Counted from the first letter of the stretch, positions 1 to 8,281 are shown. The stretch: 15,084 bases of DNA from CALRGE01 sp964365765 (GCA_964365765.1 CAYIRB010000021.1:1-15084), one strand, 5' to 3'. Notes: generated by a model from the letters alone, not told the origin. Program-made: numbers and translations.

Positions 1-2
1 TT

Positions 3-416
3 GTTCGTGACGAAAAGTTTACAGGTCTGCCCGGGCAGACGCTAACCTTAAACGATGAAGTTACAAAACGACTGACGGAGCTGCAAGAAAAAGGAATAGA
101 TATCAATGAATTTATTTTGACCGCACTTAATAAACGGGAGGAAGAAATCGAGGAGGAGAAGGCAATGCCAGTGAAAACATCCGGACGATATATTGCCGTG
201 AAAATTCGCAGATTGTTGAAAAAAGAACATGGAACGAAATGTTCAATATCCACCTGCAACAAACCTTCCGAACATATTCATCACACGCAGACCTTCGCGC
301 TTTCCCGCACGCATGATCCGCGCTATCTGGCGCCGCTCTGCAAAAGTCACCACGCCATCGCGCACGCGGTAAATTTGAAAGTACAAGAGGCTCAAGCTAA
401 CACTGCAAAAACATGA
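3..416 (+). CDS. HNH-type (zinc-binding) protein, 3' part
   Basis: The reading frame is open from the left edge (first full codon at 3) to TGA at 414-416, so the gene starts outside the window; the internal TTG at 117 is not needed as a start. The C-terminal half has an HNH/beta-beta-alpha-metal look: a Cys-x4-Cys pair (CSISTC), then EHIHH, then a spaced H-D-P-R and PLCKSHH. In this family the first His of the HNH core acts in phosphodiester cleavage and the paired Cys/His residues bind zinc. The preceding part (GIDINEFILTALNKREEE) looks helical and charged, resembling a small DNA-binding or dimerisation segment, but I cannot name it. It ends 36 bp before the convergent recombinase gene. Whether it is a nuclease or only a zinc-ribbon DNA-binding protein cannot be decided from sequence. 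Confidence 0.7.
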   Translation, partial: VRDEKFTGLPGQTLTLNDEVTKRLTELQEKGIDINEFILTALNKREEEIEEEKAMPVKTSGRYIAVKIRRLLKKEHGTKCSISTCNKPSEHIHHTQTFALSRTHDPRYLAPLCKSHHAIAHAVNLKVQEAQANTAKT

Positions 417-452
417 TTGAACCAACCATTGTACAAGGGCGGCGGGCATTAA

Positions 453-1418
453 CTATTTATGAAATCTCTCATGCACTTCACGCAACCTTGCGTTCGTGGA
501 ATGGGTGTAAATTTGAGTGGTTGTGATGGAGGCGTGTCCCAGCATTTCCTGCACGGCGCGAATGTCGGCGCCGTTGTGTAATAAATCCGTGGCGAAAGAA
601 TGGCGGATCACATGCGGCGTCACCTTTTTGCCGATTCCGGCCATTCGCGCCGTACGCCTGACCGTCTCTTGAATAGTGTAAGCCGTAAGCCGTCTTTTTT
701 CGCCGAGCGCGGAGGCGGAAGCCGGAGCGGCATTGTTTCGGTTACCTAAATCCAACTCGTCCGAATCGCGAGTTCGCCCGAAACTGACAAAAAGCGGCTC
801 CCAATTATCGGCGCGCTCGGTAAGATACAACTTGATCCAGTGAACGCATCTTTCGGATAAAAACACGATTCGGGGCTTTTGGCCTTTTCCTCGAATTGTG
901 AATTCCCGCCGTTCCAAATCAACTTGCGAACGGTTCAAAGAAACCAATTCGCTCACGCGGAGTCCGGTGGAATAAAAAGTTTCCAAAATCGCGCGATCGC
1001 GCAAACCGGTGCGACTGGAAATGTCCACGGCCTCAAACAGTCTTTCAACTTCGCCGCGCGTCAAAAAATCCACGATTCTCTCGCCGATTTTTTTAAGCTC
1101 GATTTTCTCCGGCGCCATCGTCGGAATATCTTGTTTCACCAAAAATTTCAGAAACGCGCGCAACGCGATCAGATGGTAATTTTGTGTTTTCGGACTGAGA
1201 TTTCTGTCGCGCAAATCTTTGTAGCGGTTCAAAAAAATCTGAAATTGATGAATGTCGTCCGCGTCCAATTCCACGGGCGCTTTGTCACCGATAAAATCGA
1301 CAAAACGCTGAAGGTAATGATGGTAATTTTCAACGGTTTTTCGCGACTGGTTTTTTGAAATTTCCACATGCTCGAGAAACTTCGTAATCAGCTTTTGCAG
1401 TTCGGGAATTTTGCTCAT
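453..1418 (-). CDS. xerC/xerD-like: Xer-type tyrosine recombinase
   Basis: A 321-residue site-specific recombinase of the XerC/XerD family, which resolves chromosome dimers at dif sites with FtsK or moves integrative elements. An N-terminal SAM-like DNA-binding domain (about 1-105) precedes the catalytic domain. All active-site residues can be placed: R154 (TGLRVSEL), K178 (RGKGQK), H269 and R272 (TPHVIRHSFATDLL), H295 (LGHASI) and nucleophile Y304 (TTTQIYTH). It is longer than the usual ~300 residues because of a low-complexity insert at about 213-242, between the lysine hairpin and the helix leading to HxxR. Its ATG overlaps the TGA of the upstream SLH gene by 4 nt, with no Shine-Dalgarno, so it is probably translated by coupling. 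Being intact and in an operon with a surface-protein gene, it could be the housekeeping Xer or a paralogue; no dif-like site was recognised. Confidence 0.9.
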   Translation of the reverse strand: MSKIPELQKLITKFLEHVEISKNQSRKTVENYHHYLQRFVDFIGDKAPVELDADDIHQFQIFLNRYKDLRDRNLSPKTQNYHLIALRAFLKFLVKQDIPTMAPEKIELKKIGERIVDFLTRGEVERLFEAVDISSRTGLRDRAILETFYSTGLRVSELVSLNRSQVDLERREFTIRGKGQKPRIVFLSERCVHWIKLYLTERADNWEPLFVSFGRTRDSDELDLGNRNNAAPASASALGEKRRLTAYTIQETVRRTARMAGIGKKVTPHVIRHSFATDLLHNGADIRAVQEMLGHASITTTQIYTHSTNARLREVHERFHK

Positions 1419-3091
1419 TTTATCAGGGCGTAAATTGCGCGGGCGGCTTCGCGCCTGCTTACCAACATGGACGCGTCAAAAGTGGCGGCATCAAGCAAAC
1501 TCCGCGCCGCCGCGAACGCGGCGGCGGTCAAATACCAATCGTTCTCGCCCACATCGGAAAACTGCATGTCGTAAGCGATCTTTTTTTTCCCGTCAATTCT
1601 GAAAAGCATGGTGTAAAATTCGGCGCGGTTAATTTCATGACCGGGTAAAAATCTTCCATCGGAATGGCCTTCGATTATTCCGATTTCATAGGCGGTGGCC
1701 AAGTATTTTGAATACCACGCGTTTTTGTCCACGTCCCAAAATGGATAAGTTCCATCTTCGGGCGAGTAGCCGTAAGCCTTGAGCAAAACTTTAACCATTT
1801 CAGCGCGGTTCAAATTTGATTCGGGCCGCACATACCCCTCGCTCCCCAAAAGTATTCCTTGCTCTTGCAGATATTGAAATACATCGACGTCCGGATCGCT
1901 GTTGGACAAGTCCGAATACAGTTGATTTTTGAGCACATCGTCCCACAGCGCGCCCGAGTCGGTCTCGTCGTAAAGCATTTTCAGGTTGTTCAAATAACCG
2001 CTCATGGATTCATAAATCGTATCGTCGGGAAAATCCCCGAAATACATGTTCCGGTTTGATCGGGGCTGGGAAACGTCGCAGGAAGCCAAGACCGTATTGT
2101 TTATCGAAATCCAAAATCCGCGTACGCCGTAATGCAATGAGACCGCGTTCCATTCATAAAAATTCAAGGGTTTGGAGCTCGTAATCTTGTACCAACCGGC
2201 CGAATTGCCGCAGTTCGAGTCAAAATCCGGCGCGTAAATTCCGGCCACCAAATTACCGGTTTCATTAACGTACAAATATAAATCGCCCGCCTCCGCCGCG
2301 GAAATTCCGGACGAATCCAGTACGGTTCCGACCGCCGATGCCGGATCGTTTATGTAGATGTCGAAGTTTATGGATCCGTGTTTGGGAATGGAAAATAAAT
2401 CATTCAAATTCAAGGAACTTTTTTCACTGATCGCCGAGTACGCGCTTATGCTCGGCTGATACAAAACTCCCAAACTCAATTTCATAAAATCCATGCTCTT
2501 CGTGAAGATTTCCTTAATTTGCGCGCTGTCGTTCACCAAAGTCGTGAACGCCTCGATATTCGGGCGATAATATTCTCCGCTGTTTCTGTAGAGACTGGCG
2601 TGAAACAGCATATTCCCGTTAAGGTGCAACATGTGCAGAGAGTTATCTTCGGTCACTATGCCGCCAAAAATATCCACGCCGCTTCCGGGAACGCTCGCGT
2701 AGAAAATCGTCCTGTCATCTTGTGAAATTATATTTTTCCGTCCGCTGTAAAACGCGCCGTAGTTCGAAATGCTTTTAAACGCGCTTTCCGCCGCACTCTG
2801 GCTTGCATACACAAAAGCTGAAAGTTTCATCCTGGGCAGTTCATCCCGAATCGCCGCGTTGCCGGCAAGCTTTGCCTCATAAATCGCGTACACGCCGCCG
2901 TCCATGCCGGCCTTGGACTGAAGTTCGAATTTGTCGTAACCTGTTGGCTGGGGAATGGTGTTTTTATCTGGAAAAATGATTGAAACGGAGCTTTGCAGTT
3001 CTGTTAAATCGACGTCCACCACAGCGGCCGCGCCGCTCGCGAACAGAGTGAACACTAGAAAGACCGCTAATAATCCCATGGAAAATCTCAT
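1415..3091 (-). CDS. Secreted SLH-domain surface protein with LamG-like domain
   Basis: A 558-residue exported protein. I chose the ATG at 3091 rather than one at 3139 because residues 1-23 then form a clean signal peptide (MRFSMGLLAVFLVFTLFASG followed by AAA) and because a TATAAT lies exactly 6 nt upstream. Residues about 25-215 are an unrecognised domain. Residues about 225-375 look like a LamG/concanavalin-type beta sandwich. The C-terminus has three SLH repeats (about 402-441, 449-499 and 509-557), including FWDVDKNAWYSKYL and FSDVGENDWY. SLH domains bind secondary cell-wall polymers, so the protein is probably fixed to the cell surface with its N-terminal domains exposed. It is the first gene of a two-gene unit with the Xer recombinase (4-nt ATGA overlap). 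Ligand and function are unknown. Confidence 0.88.
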   Translation of the reverse strand: MRFSMGLLAVFLVFTLFASGAAAVVDVDLTELQSSVSIIFPDKNTIPQPTGYDKFELQSKAGMDGGVYAIYEAKLAGNAAIRDELPRMKLSAFVYASQSAAESAFKSISNYGAFYSGRKNIISQDDRTIFYASVPGSGVDIFGGIVTEDNSLHMLHLNGNMLFHASLYRNSGEYYRPNIEAFTTLVNDSAQIKEIFTKSMDFMKLSLGVLYQPSISAYSAISEKSSLNLNDLFSIPKHGSINFDIYINDPASAVGTVLDSSGISAAEAGDLYLYVNETGNLVAGIYAPDFDSNCGNSAGWYKITSSKPLNFYEWNAVSLHYGVRGFWISINNTVLASCDVSQPRSNRNMYFGDFPDDTIYESMSGYLNNLKMLYDETDSGALWDDVLKNQLYSDLSNSDPDVDVFQYLQEQGILLGSEGYVRPESNLNRAEMVKVLLKAYGYSPEDGTYPFWDVDKNAWYSKYLATAYEIGIIEGHSDGRFLPGHEINRAEFYTMLFRIDGKKKIAYDMQFSDVGENDWYLTAAAFAAARSLLDAATFDASMLVSRREAARAIYALIK

Positions 3092-3113
3092 GGCCGCATT
3101 ATACACTAGACGC
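3079..3113 (+). promoter_or_regulatory. ftsE promoter, probable leaderless start
   Basis: TGGAAA at 3079-3084 (4 of 6 match to TTGACA), a 17-bp spacer, then TACACT at 3102-3107, then six bases to the ATG at 3114. The -35 lies inside the SLH gene. The -10 shares two bases with the opposite-strand -10 of the SLH gene, so the two divergent promoters probably cannot be occupied together. Confidence 0.5.
3092..3103 (-). promoter_or_regulatory. -10 box of SLH gene, probable leaderless start
   Basis: On the minus strand a perfect TATAAT (3103 to 3098) is followed by six bases (GCGGCC) and the ATG at 3091. Normal -10 to +1 spacing puts the transcription start at or next to the A of ATG, so the mRNA should lack a leader. 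No good -35 is seen 16-18 bp upstream, inside ftsE. Confidence 0.65.
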
Positions 3114-3785
3114 ATGATCGAGTTTAGAAACGCAAGCAAAAAATTCGGGAATCATGTTGTAATAAACGACATAAATCTGCAAATAAACGGCGGGGAATGG
3201 GTTTCTTTGATAGGACATTCCGGAGCCGGCAAAACCACAATCGTCCATGCGCTTATCGGAGCCGTCAGACTCACCGAGGGTGAAATTTTTGTGGACGGCT
3301 ACAACATCACGAAATTCAACCGTTTGGCGCTTCAAGAGTACAGGCGGAAAATCGGCATAGTTTTTCAGGACTACAAACTTCTGCCGAACAAGACCGCTTA
3401 TGAAAACATCGCCTTCGCGATGGAAGTTTGCGGGTACAGCGACGCTCAAATTGAAAAACGGGTTCCTGAAGTTCTGGACCAAGTCGGGCTGTCCACGGCG
3501 CGGCACCATTTCCCTTATATGCTCTCGGGCGGTGAAAAACAGCGCGTCGCCATCGCGCGCGCGCTTATTCACGAGCCGCGCCTGATAATCGCGGACGAAC
3601 CCACCGGTAATCTTGACCCCGACACGGCGAACGAAATAGTTAATATTTTTGAAAAACTGAACATAGAGGGCGTCACGGTGGTTTTCGCCACGCACAACAA
3701 ACATTTGGTGAACCGTCTGCGCAAACGGGTCGTGGAACTTCGCGACGGCCAGATTGTTCGCGACGAAAAAGAGTCGAGCTACTAA
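3114..3785 (+). CDS. ftsE: Cell-division ABC transporter ATPase FtsE
   Basis: A 223-residue ABC ATPase. Walker A is GHSGAGKT (34-41), the Q-loop is VFQDYKLLP (83-91), the signature is LSGGEKQRVAIARAL (137-151), Walker B is RLIIADEPTGNLDP (156-169), and the switch His follows in FATHN. The Q-loop and the start MIEFRNASKKFG are typical of FtsE, which with the membrane protein FtsX links the division ring to cell-wall hydrolases. The frame stays open upstream into the SLH gene, but MIEF is the family start and has a promoter fitted to it. FtsX, almost always next to FtsE, is absent: the next gene is purL. A LolD/MacB-like ATPase is the alternative, though the length and Q-loop favour FtsE. Confidence 0.85.
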   Translation: MIEFRNASKKFGNHVVINDINLQINGGEWVSLIGHSGAGKTTIVHALIGAVRLTEGEIFVDGYNITKFNRLALQEYRRKIGIVFQDYKLLPNKTAYENIAFAMEVCGYSDAQIEKRVPEVLDQVGLSTARHHFPYMLSGGEKQRVAIARALIHEPRLIIADEPTGNLDPDTANEIVNIFEKLNIEGVTVVFATHNKHLVNRLRKRVVELRDGQIVRDEKESSY

Positions 3786-3793
3786 TCCTCCTA

Positions 3794-3821
3794 TTTACAA
3801 AAAGTTTAAAAACTCTATTAT
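3794..3821 (+). promoter_or_regulatory. Promoter of the purine operon
   Basis: TTTACA (3794-3799), a 16-bp spacer and TATTAT (3816-3821) make a good sigma-70-type promoter about 22 nt before the purL ATG. The spacer holds a small dyad, AGTTT-AA-AAACT at 3803-3814, which could be an operator; I do not recognise it as a known Pur regulator site. Only a weak GAAG precedes the start codon. Confidence 0.55.
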
Positions 3822-3843
3822 GCAGGTGAATTAGAAGTAATTT

Positions 3844-6210
3844 ATGCAACAGTTAACGGAAACCGTCGCTTTGTCCCGAATGGATGACGGCCGCGTTTTG
3901 GAGTTTTTGAAAAAAAATAAAATCGGACTCACCGTTGAAGAAGCAAAAAAAGTCGAGGTGATTTTGGGCCGAGCACCCACGCTCACGGAATTGATTGTTT
4001 GGGGGATTCAAGGAAGCGAACATTGCTCTTACCGTTCCAGCCGGCCTTTTTTGAAAATGCTTCCCGTTTCAGCGCCAAATGTGATGCTGGGAGTGGGTGA
4101 AGACGCGGGAATCGCGGAATTCGCGACCGATAAACAAGGCAGGAAATACGGAGTGATTATGGCTCATGAGTCGCACAACCACCCTTCGCAAGTTGTGCCA
4201 TATGAAGGCGCCGCGACCGGAGTGGGCGGAATTGTGCGTGACGTGGTTTGCATGGGCGGAAAGGTAATCGCGACCGCTGACCCCTTAAGATTTGGGACAC
4301 CCGATAGGGTGCTATCCCGCCTGATCGCCAATGACGTAATTGCCGGAATTGCAGGGTACGGGAATCCTCTCGGGGTCCCGAATATCGCGGGCGATGTTTA
4401 TTTTGACGAGTCTTTCAACGACAACTGTCTTGTGAATGTTTTGTGTTTGGGCGAAGTGCGCGAAGACGAAATTATCCATTCGAGAGTTCCGCCCTACGCG
4501 GAGGGCTACGACATAATTATAATCGGAAAACCGACGGACAATTCCGGAATGGGAGGGGCGGCCTTCGCTTCGCTCGGCCTCGACGAAAAAGATAAAGAAG
4601 CGAACAAAGGCGCCGTTCAGGAACCGAATCCTTTCCTTGAATGCCACATACTTGAAAGCACTTATAACCTTTTCGCGAAACTGCAAAAATCCGGAAACAT
4701 GGACAAAGTCGCTTTTAAAGACATGGGCGCGGGCGGAAACGTTTGCGCGACCGTGGAATTGGTTGAAGCGGGCGGATTCGGCGCGGATGTGGATATTTCA
4801 AAAGTTCACAGCGCGATGAAAAATTTACATCCCTCCGTGTTGGCATGTGCCGAGACTCAAGAGCGTCTTTGTTGGATGTGCGACCCGTCGCTGACGCAAA
4901 TGATTTTGGACCACTATAATAAAGAATGGGACTTGCCGAATGTTTCAGTGGGGGCGCGCGCTTCGCTCGTTGGAAAGGTTAAAAAAGGAAACTACACTCT
5001 TCGTTTCGGTGATCAAATTTTGGTGGACGCAAAACCTGCGGACGTGACGCGCGGACTGCAGTATCAGCGCGCGTATAGCGCGCCTAAAGTGGAATTCCAT
5101 GAGCCCGATTTTGAACAACCAAACCTTCTTGATTCTCTAAAAAAACTTCTCGCGAGTGAAAATATTTCCAGCCGTTTGCCGGTTTTTGAAGGTTATGACA
5201 AAGTCGTTCAAGGCCAGGCGATACTGCAAAGCGGAATGGCCGACGCGGGCGTGATTGCGCCTTTTAAAAACCGTGACGCCGTTCCCGAGCTTCACAATAT
5301 CGGCGCGGCGCTTTCGGTGGACGCGACTCCGCGCTACGGGAAAATCTCTCCTTATTGGTGCGCTGTGAACGCAGTCGTCGAGTCAATGCGAAACGTTGCG
5401 GCCGTGGGCGCGACTCCTTGGGCGGCAACCGATTGTTTGAACTACGGAAATCCGGAAAAACCCGAGCAAATGTGGGAATTGGTTGAAGGAATTCGCGGGA
5501 TCAAAGACGCGCTCGAAGGCGCGGGCCACCTGGATTTTGAAGGGCCACTCGCGATTATTTCCGGAAACGTTTCACTTTATAACGAGTCGAAAAACGGGAG
5601 TGTGGCGCCTTCGCCCGTAATCGGAATGCTCGGCAGAATCGAAGATTCTCGCAAAGCAATAACCTTTCAAATAAAAAAACCCGGCACGAAGTTATTCCTT
5701 TTGGGGGAAAGAAAAGACGAACTCGGCGGAAGCGAATATTACGCAATAAACGGGCATCTCGGCGCGAATGTCCCAAAACCGGATTTCAAGGAACTCCGCA
5801 AAGAACTTAAACTTGTCACGGAGGAAATAAACAAGGGAACAATTCTTTCCGCGCATGACATTTCCGACGGCGGCCTCGCGGTTTGTCTCGCGGAAATGTG
5901 CTTCGGCGGTCGGGGCAAAGGTAAACTCGGAGTAAAAGTGGAAATCGGTAAAGTGGGACAGCACTCCGCTCCGCTCCGTGTAGACAAAAAACTCTTCGGC
6001 GAAACCGGAGGTTTCGTAATCGAAGTCGCCGACGAAACCGCGATAAAATCCGCGGCTCAAAAACTCGATTTGCGAATTTTCGAACTTGGCGCGACAACGG
6101 AAGAAGACACAATTGAAATTACCGAAAACGGCCAAACAATCATCAAAGCCGAAATGAGCGAACTGCGTTCGCTATGGCTGAACGGACTCCGTAACACCAT
6201 GAACTCATGA
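3844..6210 (+). CDS. purL: Phosphoribosylformylglycinamidine synthase, PurL subunit (small type)
   Basis: A 788-residue PurL that makes FGAM from FGAR and ATP, using ammonia delivered by the PurQ glutaminase (step 4 of de novo purine synthesis). Family motifs are clear: GSEHCSYRSSRP with the catalytic His at 60; HESHNHPSQ (108-116) with the glycine-rich EGAATGVGG (121-129) of the nucleotide-binding half; GAGGNVCATVELVEAGG; and the second-half HDISDGGLA near 671. The length fits the small PurL of Bacillus-type systems (about 740), not the ~1,300-residue fused PurL, so separate PurQ and PurS functions are required. It lies downstream of its own promoter and overlaps the next gene by 4 nt (ATGA). 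It is some 45 residues longer than the Bacillus type, mostly as small insertions. Confidence 0.96.
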   Translation: MQQLTETVALSRMDDGRVLEFLKKNKIGLTVEEAKKVEVILGRAPTLTELIVWGIQGSEHCSYRSSRPFLKMLPVSAPNVMLGVGEDAGIAEFATDKQGRKYGVIMAHESHNHPSQVVPYEGAATGVGGIVRDVVCMGGKVIATADPLRFGTPDRVLSRLIANDVIAGIAGYGNPLGVPNIAGDVYFDESFNDNCLVNVLCLGEVREDEIIHSRVPPYAEGYDIIIIGKPTDNSGMGGAAFASLGLDEKDKEANKGAVQEPNPFLECHILESTYNLFAKLQKSGNMDKVAFKDMGAGGNVCATVELVEAGGFGADVDISKVHSAMKNLHPSVLACAETQERLCWMCDPSLTQMILDHYNKEWDLPNVSVGARASLVGKVKKGNYTLRFGDQILVDAKPADVTRGLQYQRAYSAPKVEFHEPDFEQPNLLDSLKKLLASENISSRLPVFEGYDKVVQGQAILQSGMADAGVIAPFKNRDAVPELHNIGAALSVDATPRYGKISPYWCAVNAVVESMRNVAAVGATPWAATDCLNYGNPEKPEQMWELVEGIRGIKDALEGAGHLDFEGPLAIISGNVSLYNESKNGSVAPSPVIGMLGRIEDSRKAITFQIKKPGTKLFLLGERKDELGGSEYYAINGHLGANVPKPDFKELRKELKLVTEEINKGTILSAHDISDGGLAVCLAEMCFGGRGKGKLGVKVEIGKVGQHSAPLRVDKKLFGETGGFVIEVADETAIKSAAQKLDLRIFELGATTEEDTIEITENGQTIIKAEMSELRSLWLNGLRNTMNS

Positions 6211-6725
6211 AAAATCTTTCAAAACTAATGCCGCCCGCCGTGCTGTTATCGATACTCATTCTCACTTCCTGCGCGGGCAACCCTGTTAATGAAACTGAAA
6301 ATTCACTTCCACCGGAATTCCCGACACTCACTTGGCAAAATTACACTTTCAAACGCCCCGCCGGAATGGACTGGTTTTTCTATGAAAACGCGGCCGGTAA
6401 ACATCTTGAATTTCTTCCCGACGACGGCGATTCTTTGGACAATGAAACTTGGGCGCCGAACGATACTTCCGATCCGATGTCCGGCGGAATTTATCTCGAA
6501 GTTCTCTTCACGGATAACTTCGGCAAAATCGAACGCGAAGGCGCGAAGTATTATAAAGAAGCGAATTTCAACGGCATTATTTATGAAATTTCGCGTTACG
6601 TAGAAAACGACAAAGAATACGTTGAGTATAAAAGCAAAGTCGGCGGCGAATATCTGCACATCACCGCTCTGAAGGAATACGACTCTCCCGCGCAAAATAT
6701 TCTAAATAAAATAATCGGAATATGA
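6207..6725 (+). CDS. Small lipoprotein encoded between purL and purQ
   Basis: A 172-residue protein with a lipoprotein signal: a positively charged start (MKNLSK), a hydrophobic stretch and the lipobox LTSC with Cys 22 as the lipidation site. The mature part is acidic, rich in aromatic residues and without further membrane segments; I do not recognise a family. It overlaps purL upstream (ATGA at 6207-6210) and purQ downstream (ATGA at 6722-6725), so its translation is locked to two subunits of a cytosolic enzyme although the protein itself should sit on the outer face of the membrane. Base and codon use match its neighbours, so recent transfer is not obvious. Role unknown. Confidence 0.85.
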   Translation: MKNLSKLMPPAVLLSILILTSCAGNPVNETENSLPPEFPTLTWQNYTFKRPAGMDWFFYENAAGKHLEFLPDDGDSLDNETWAPNDTSDPMSGGIYLEVLFTDNFGKIEREGAKYYKEANFNGIIYEISRYVENDKEYVEYKSKVGGEYLHITALKEYDSPAQNILNKIIGI

Positions 6726-7969
6726 AAAAAATCGCCGTCATAGAATTTCCGGGAACAAACTCAGAATACGAAACGCGCCGTGCACTGCGCGAAGCGCAGC
6801 TTGACGGCCGTTTTTTCAGGTGGAATCAAGACCCGAAAGAACTTGACTCTTTTGACGGCTTCGTTCTGTGCGGCGGCTTCGCTTACGAAGACCGCGGCCG
6901 CGCCGGTTTGATCGCTTCAATGGATCCGATAATGGAAGAAATTCGAATCCAAGCCGCCAAAGGTAAACCCATCCTTGGAATTTGCAACGGTGCTCAAGTC
7001 CTTGTGGAAACGGGCCTCATACCGGGCGGCATCAAAGGTGACCTTTTAATGTGCCTCGCGCGCAACAAGCGCGTACGCGACGGAGAACTTCTCGGTACCG
7101 GCTTTTATAATGAAGACGTATATATAAAGTGCGAAGCGCCCGCCCGCACCGCCTTCACTTTGGACTACGGGCCCGATAGCGCGCCGGAGCGCGTGCCCGT
7201 CGCCCACGGCGAAGGCCGCTTTACCACAACAATCCCGACTTTATTCGAGAAACTGCGTGAAAATTCTCAAATCGTTTTCCGTTATTGCGACCAGATCGGC
7301 GTAGTCGATTCTAATTTCCCGACAAATCCGAACGGCGCCATGGATAACGCCGCCGCAATTTGCAATCCGGCCGGCACCGTCATGGCCATAATGCCTCATC
7401 CGGAGCGCGCATTTACAATTCCGATGCCGAAAGTATTCTCTTCAATGCGCAAATATCTCGAAGGAATGCAAATCCAAGGTTCAAGACATCCGCTTGAATT
7501 CACCGACAACAGACCCGCTCTACAAAATTACGCAAACACATCGCTCCAAATATTCGTCGAACTGATAATCACCGACAACGAAGCTCAAACAATTCAAAAC
7601 GCGCTCAATCACAAAGGTTTCAACTTGCGATTAAAACGTTGGATTCATTATGAAATTGCACACAATTCCACCGATGAAGCCATCTTCACGGAACTCTCCA
7701 AATCCGGCGAACTCTGGAATTCGAATAAAGAAATCGCATCCGCCTCCATCTCAAAAATTCGGGACGCGAAATACTTTCTTGTCCGCGACATGGAAGACGG
7801 CTCCGGCGCCTCCAAAACCGCCAAACTCCAAAAACATTTGGGCAAGGAAAAAATACTCAATATTTCGCAAGGAACTTTTTGGCAGGTTGAGAACGCCGCG
7901 GAAATCGAACAAGTTCTTGCCACGAATATTTTCGCCAACCACCACGCGCAGCTTATTTTTAATGCTTAA
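6722..7969 (+). CDS. purQ: FGAM synthetase glutaminase PurQ with C-terminal tandem PurS-like domains
   Basis: Residues 1 to about 265 are a class I glutamine amidotransferase of the PurQ type. Nucleophile Cys88 lies in GICNGAQ, and His226/Glu228 in MPHPERAF complete the triad; the start MKKIAVIEFPGTNSE is typical of PurQ. Usual PurQ is about 225-260 residues, but this protein has 415. Residues about 273-345 read like PurS: a first strand (SLQIFVELIIT), an amphipathic helix (AQTIQNALNHKGF), a second strand (LKRWIHYEI) and a terminal helix. Residues about 347-413 repeat the plan (AKYFLVRDM, KTAKLQKHLG, ISQGTFWQVE, IEQVLATNIFANH), the last part resembling the LLANxxIxxY end of PurS. PurS bridges PurL and PurQ. 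The PurQ call is certain; the two PurS-like domains are inferred from pattern alone. Confidence 0.93.
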   Translation: MKKIAVIEFPGTNSEYETRRALREAQLDGRFFRWNQDPKELDSFDGFVLCGGFAYEDRGRAGLIASMDPIMEEIRIQAAKGKPILGICNGAQVLVETGLIPGGIKGDLLMCLARNKRVRDGELLGTGFYNEDVYIKCEAPARTAFTLDYGPDSAPERVPVAHGEGRFTTTIPTLFEKLRENSQIVFRYCDQIGVVDSNFPTNPNGAMDNAAAICNPAGTVMAIMPHPERAFTIPMPKVFSSMRKYLEGMQIQGSRHPLEFTDNRPALQNYANTSLQIFVELIITDNEAQTIQNALNHKGFNLRLKRWIHYEIAHNSTDEAIFTELSKSGELWNSNKEIASASISKIRDAKYFLVRDMEDGSGASKTAKLQKHLGKEKILNISQGTFWQVENAAEIEQVLATNIFANHHAQLIFNA

Positions 7970-7980
7970 CAATAATAAAT

Positions 7981-8241
7981 ATGGTGAGAGAACACTACGA
8001 AAGAAAACAATTGTTGCAGTCTCCGCATCAAATCGGCCTTGAGCGCGATCTTGATACGGTGGAAAATCTGCGGCTAAGATTGGAGAATATTGATTTTCAA
8101 CCACTCGCGGATCCTTTGAGAAATGGACTCTTCGCCTCGCACGCGCAGGTCATGGCAGCTTTGGACGGAACAGATATGGGCATTGAAGAAATTGACATGG
8201 CATATTGGCGCGCATTTGTGGAAAGTGAATTTGTGGATTAG
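7981..8241 (+). CDS. Small hypothetical protein at end of purine operon
   Basis: An 86-residue soluble acidic protein, starting 11 nt after the purQ stop without a Shine-Dalgarno and ending at TAG 8239-8241. It appears mostly helical, with no membrane segment, cysteine cluster or recognised motif; a GatC-like identity was considered but the pattern does not fit. Its position and codon use suggest it is co-transcribed with purQ. It could be a lineage-specific regulator or adaptor. The gene is probable but not certain. Confidence 0.55.
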   Translation: MVREHYERKQLLQSPHQIGLERDLDTVENLRLRLENIDFQPLADPLRNGLFASHAQVMAALDGTDMGIEEIDMAYWRAFVESEFVD

Positions 8242-8281
8242 CGAACGCGTAATATTTTTTCAAATCCGCAAGTCTTTTACC

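Noticed and set aside
3092..3139. Upstream start at 3139 for the SLH protein
   Set aside because: It would place 16 residues before the signal peptide and overlap the ftsE start; the start at 3091 fits signal peptide and -10 box.
5692..6135. Minus-strand open frames inside purL
   Set aside because: They are antisense to strongly conserved purL sequence and show low-complexity, Phe/Arg-rich translations typical of shadow frames.
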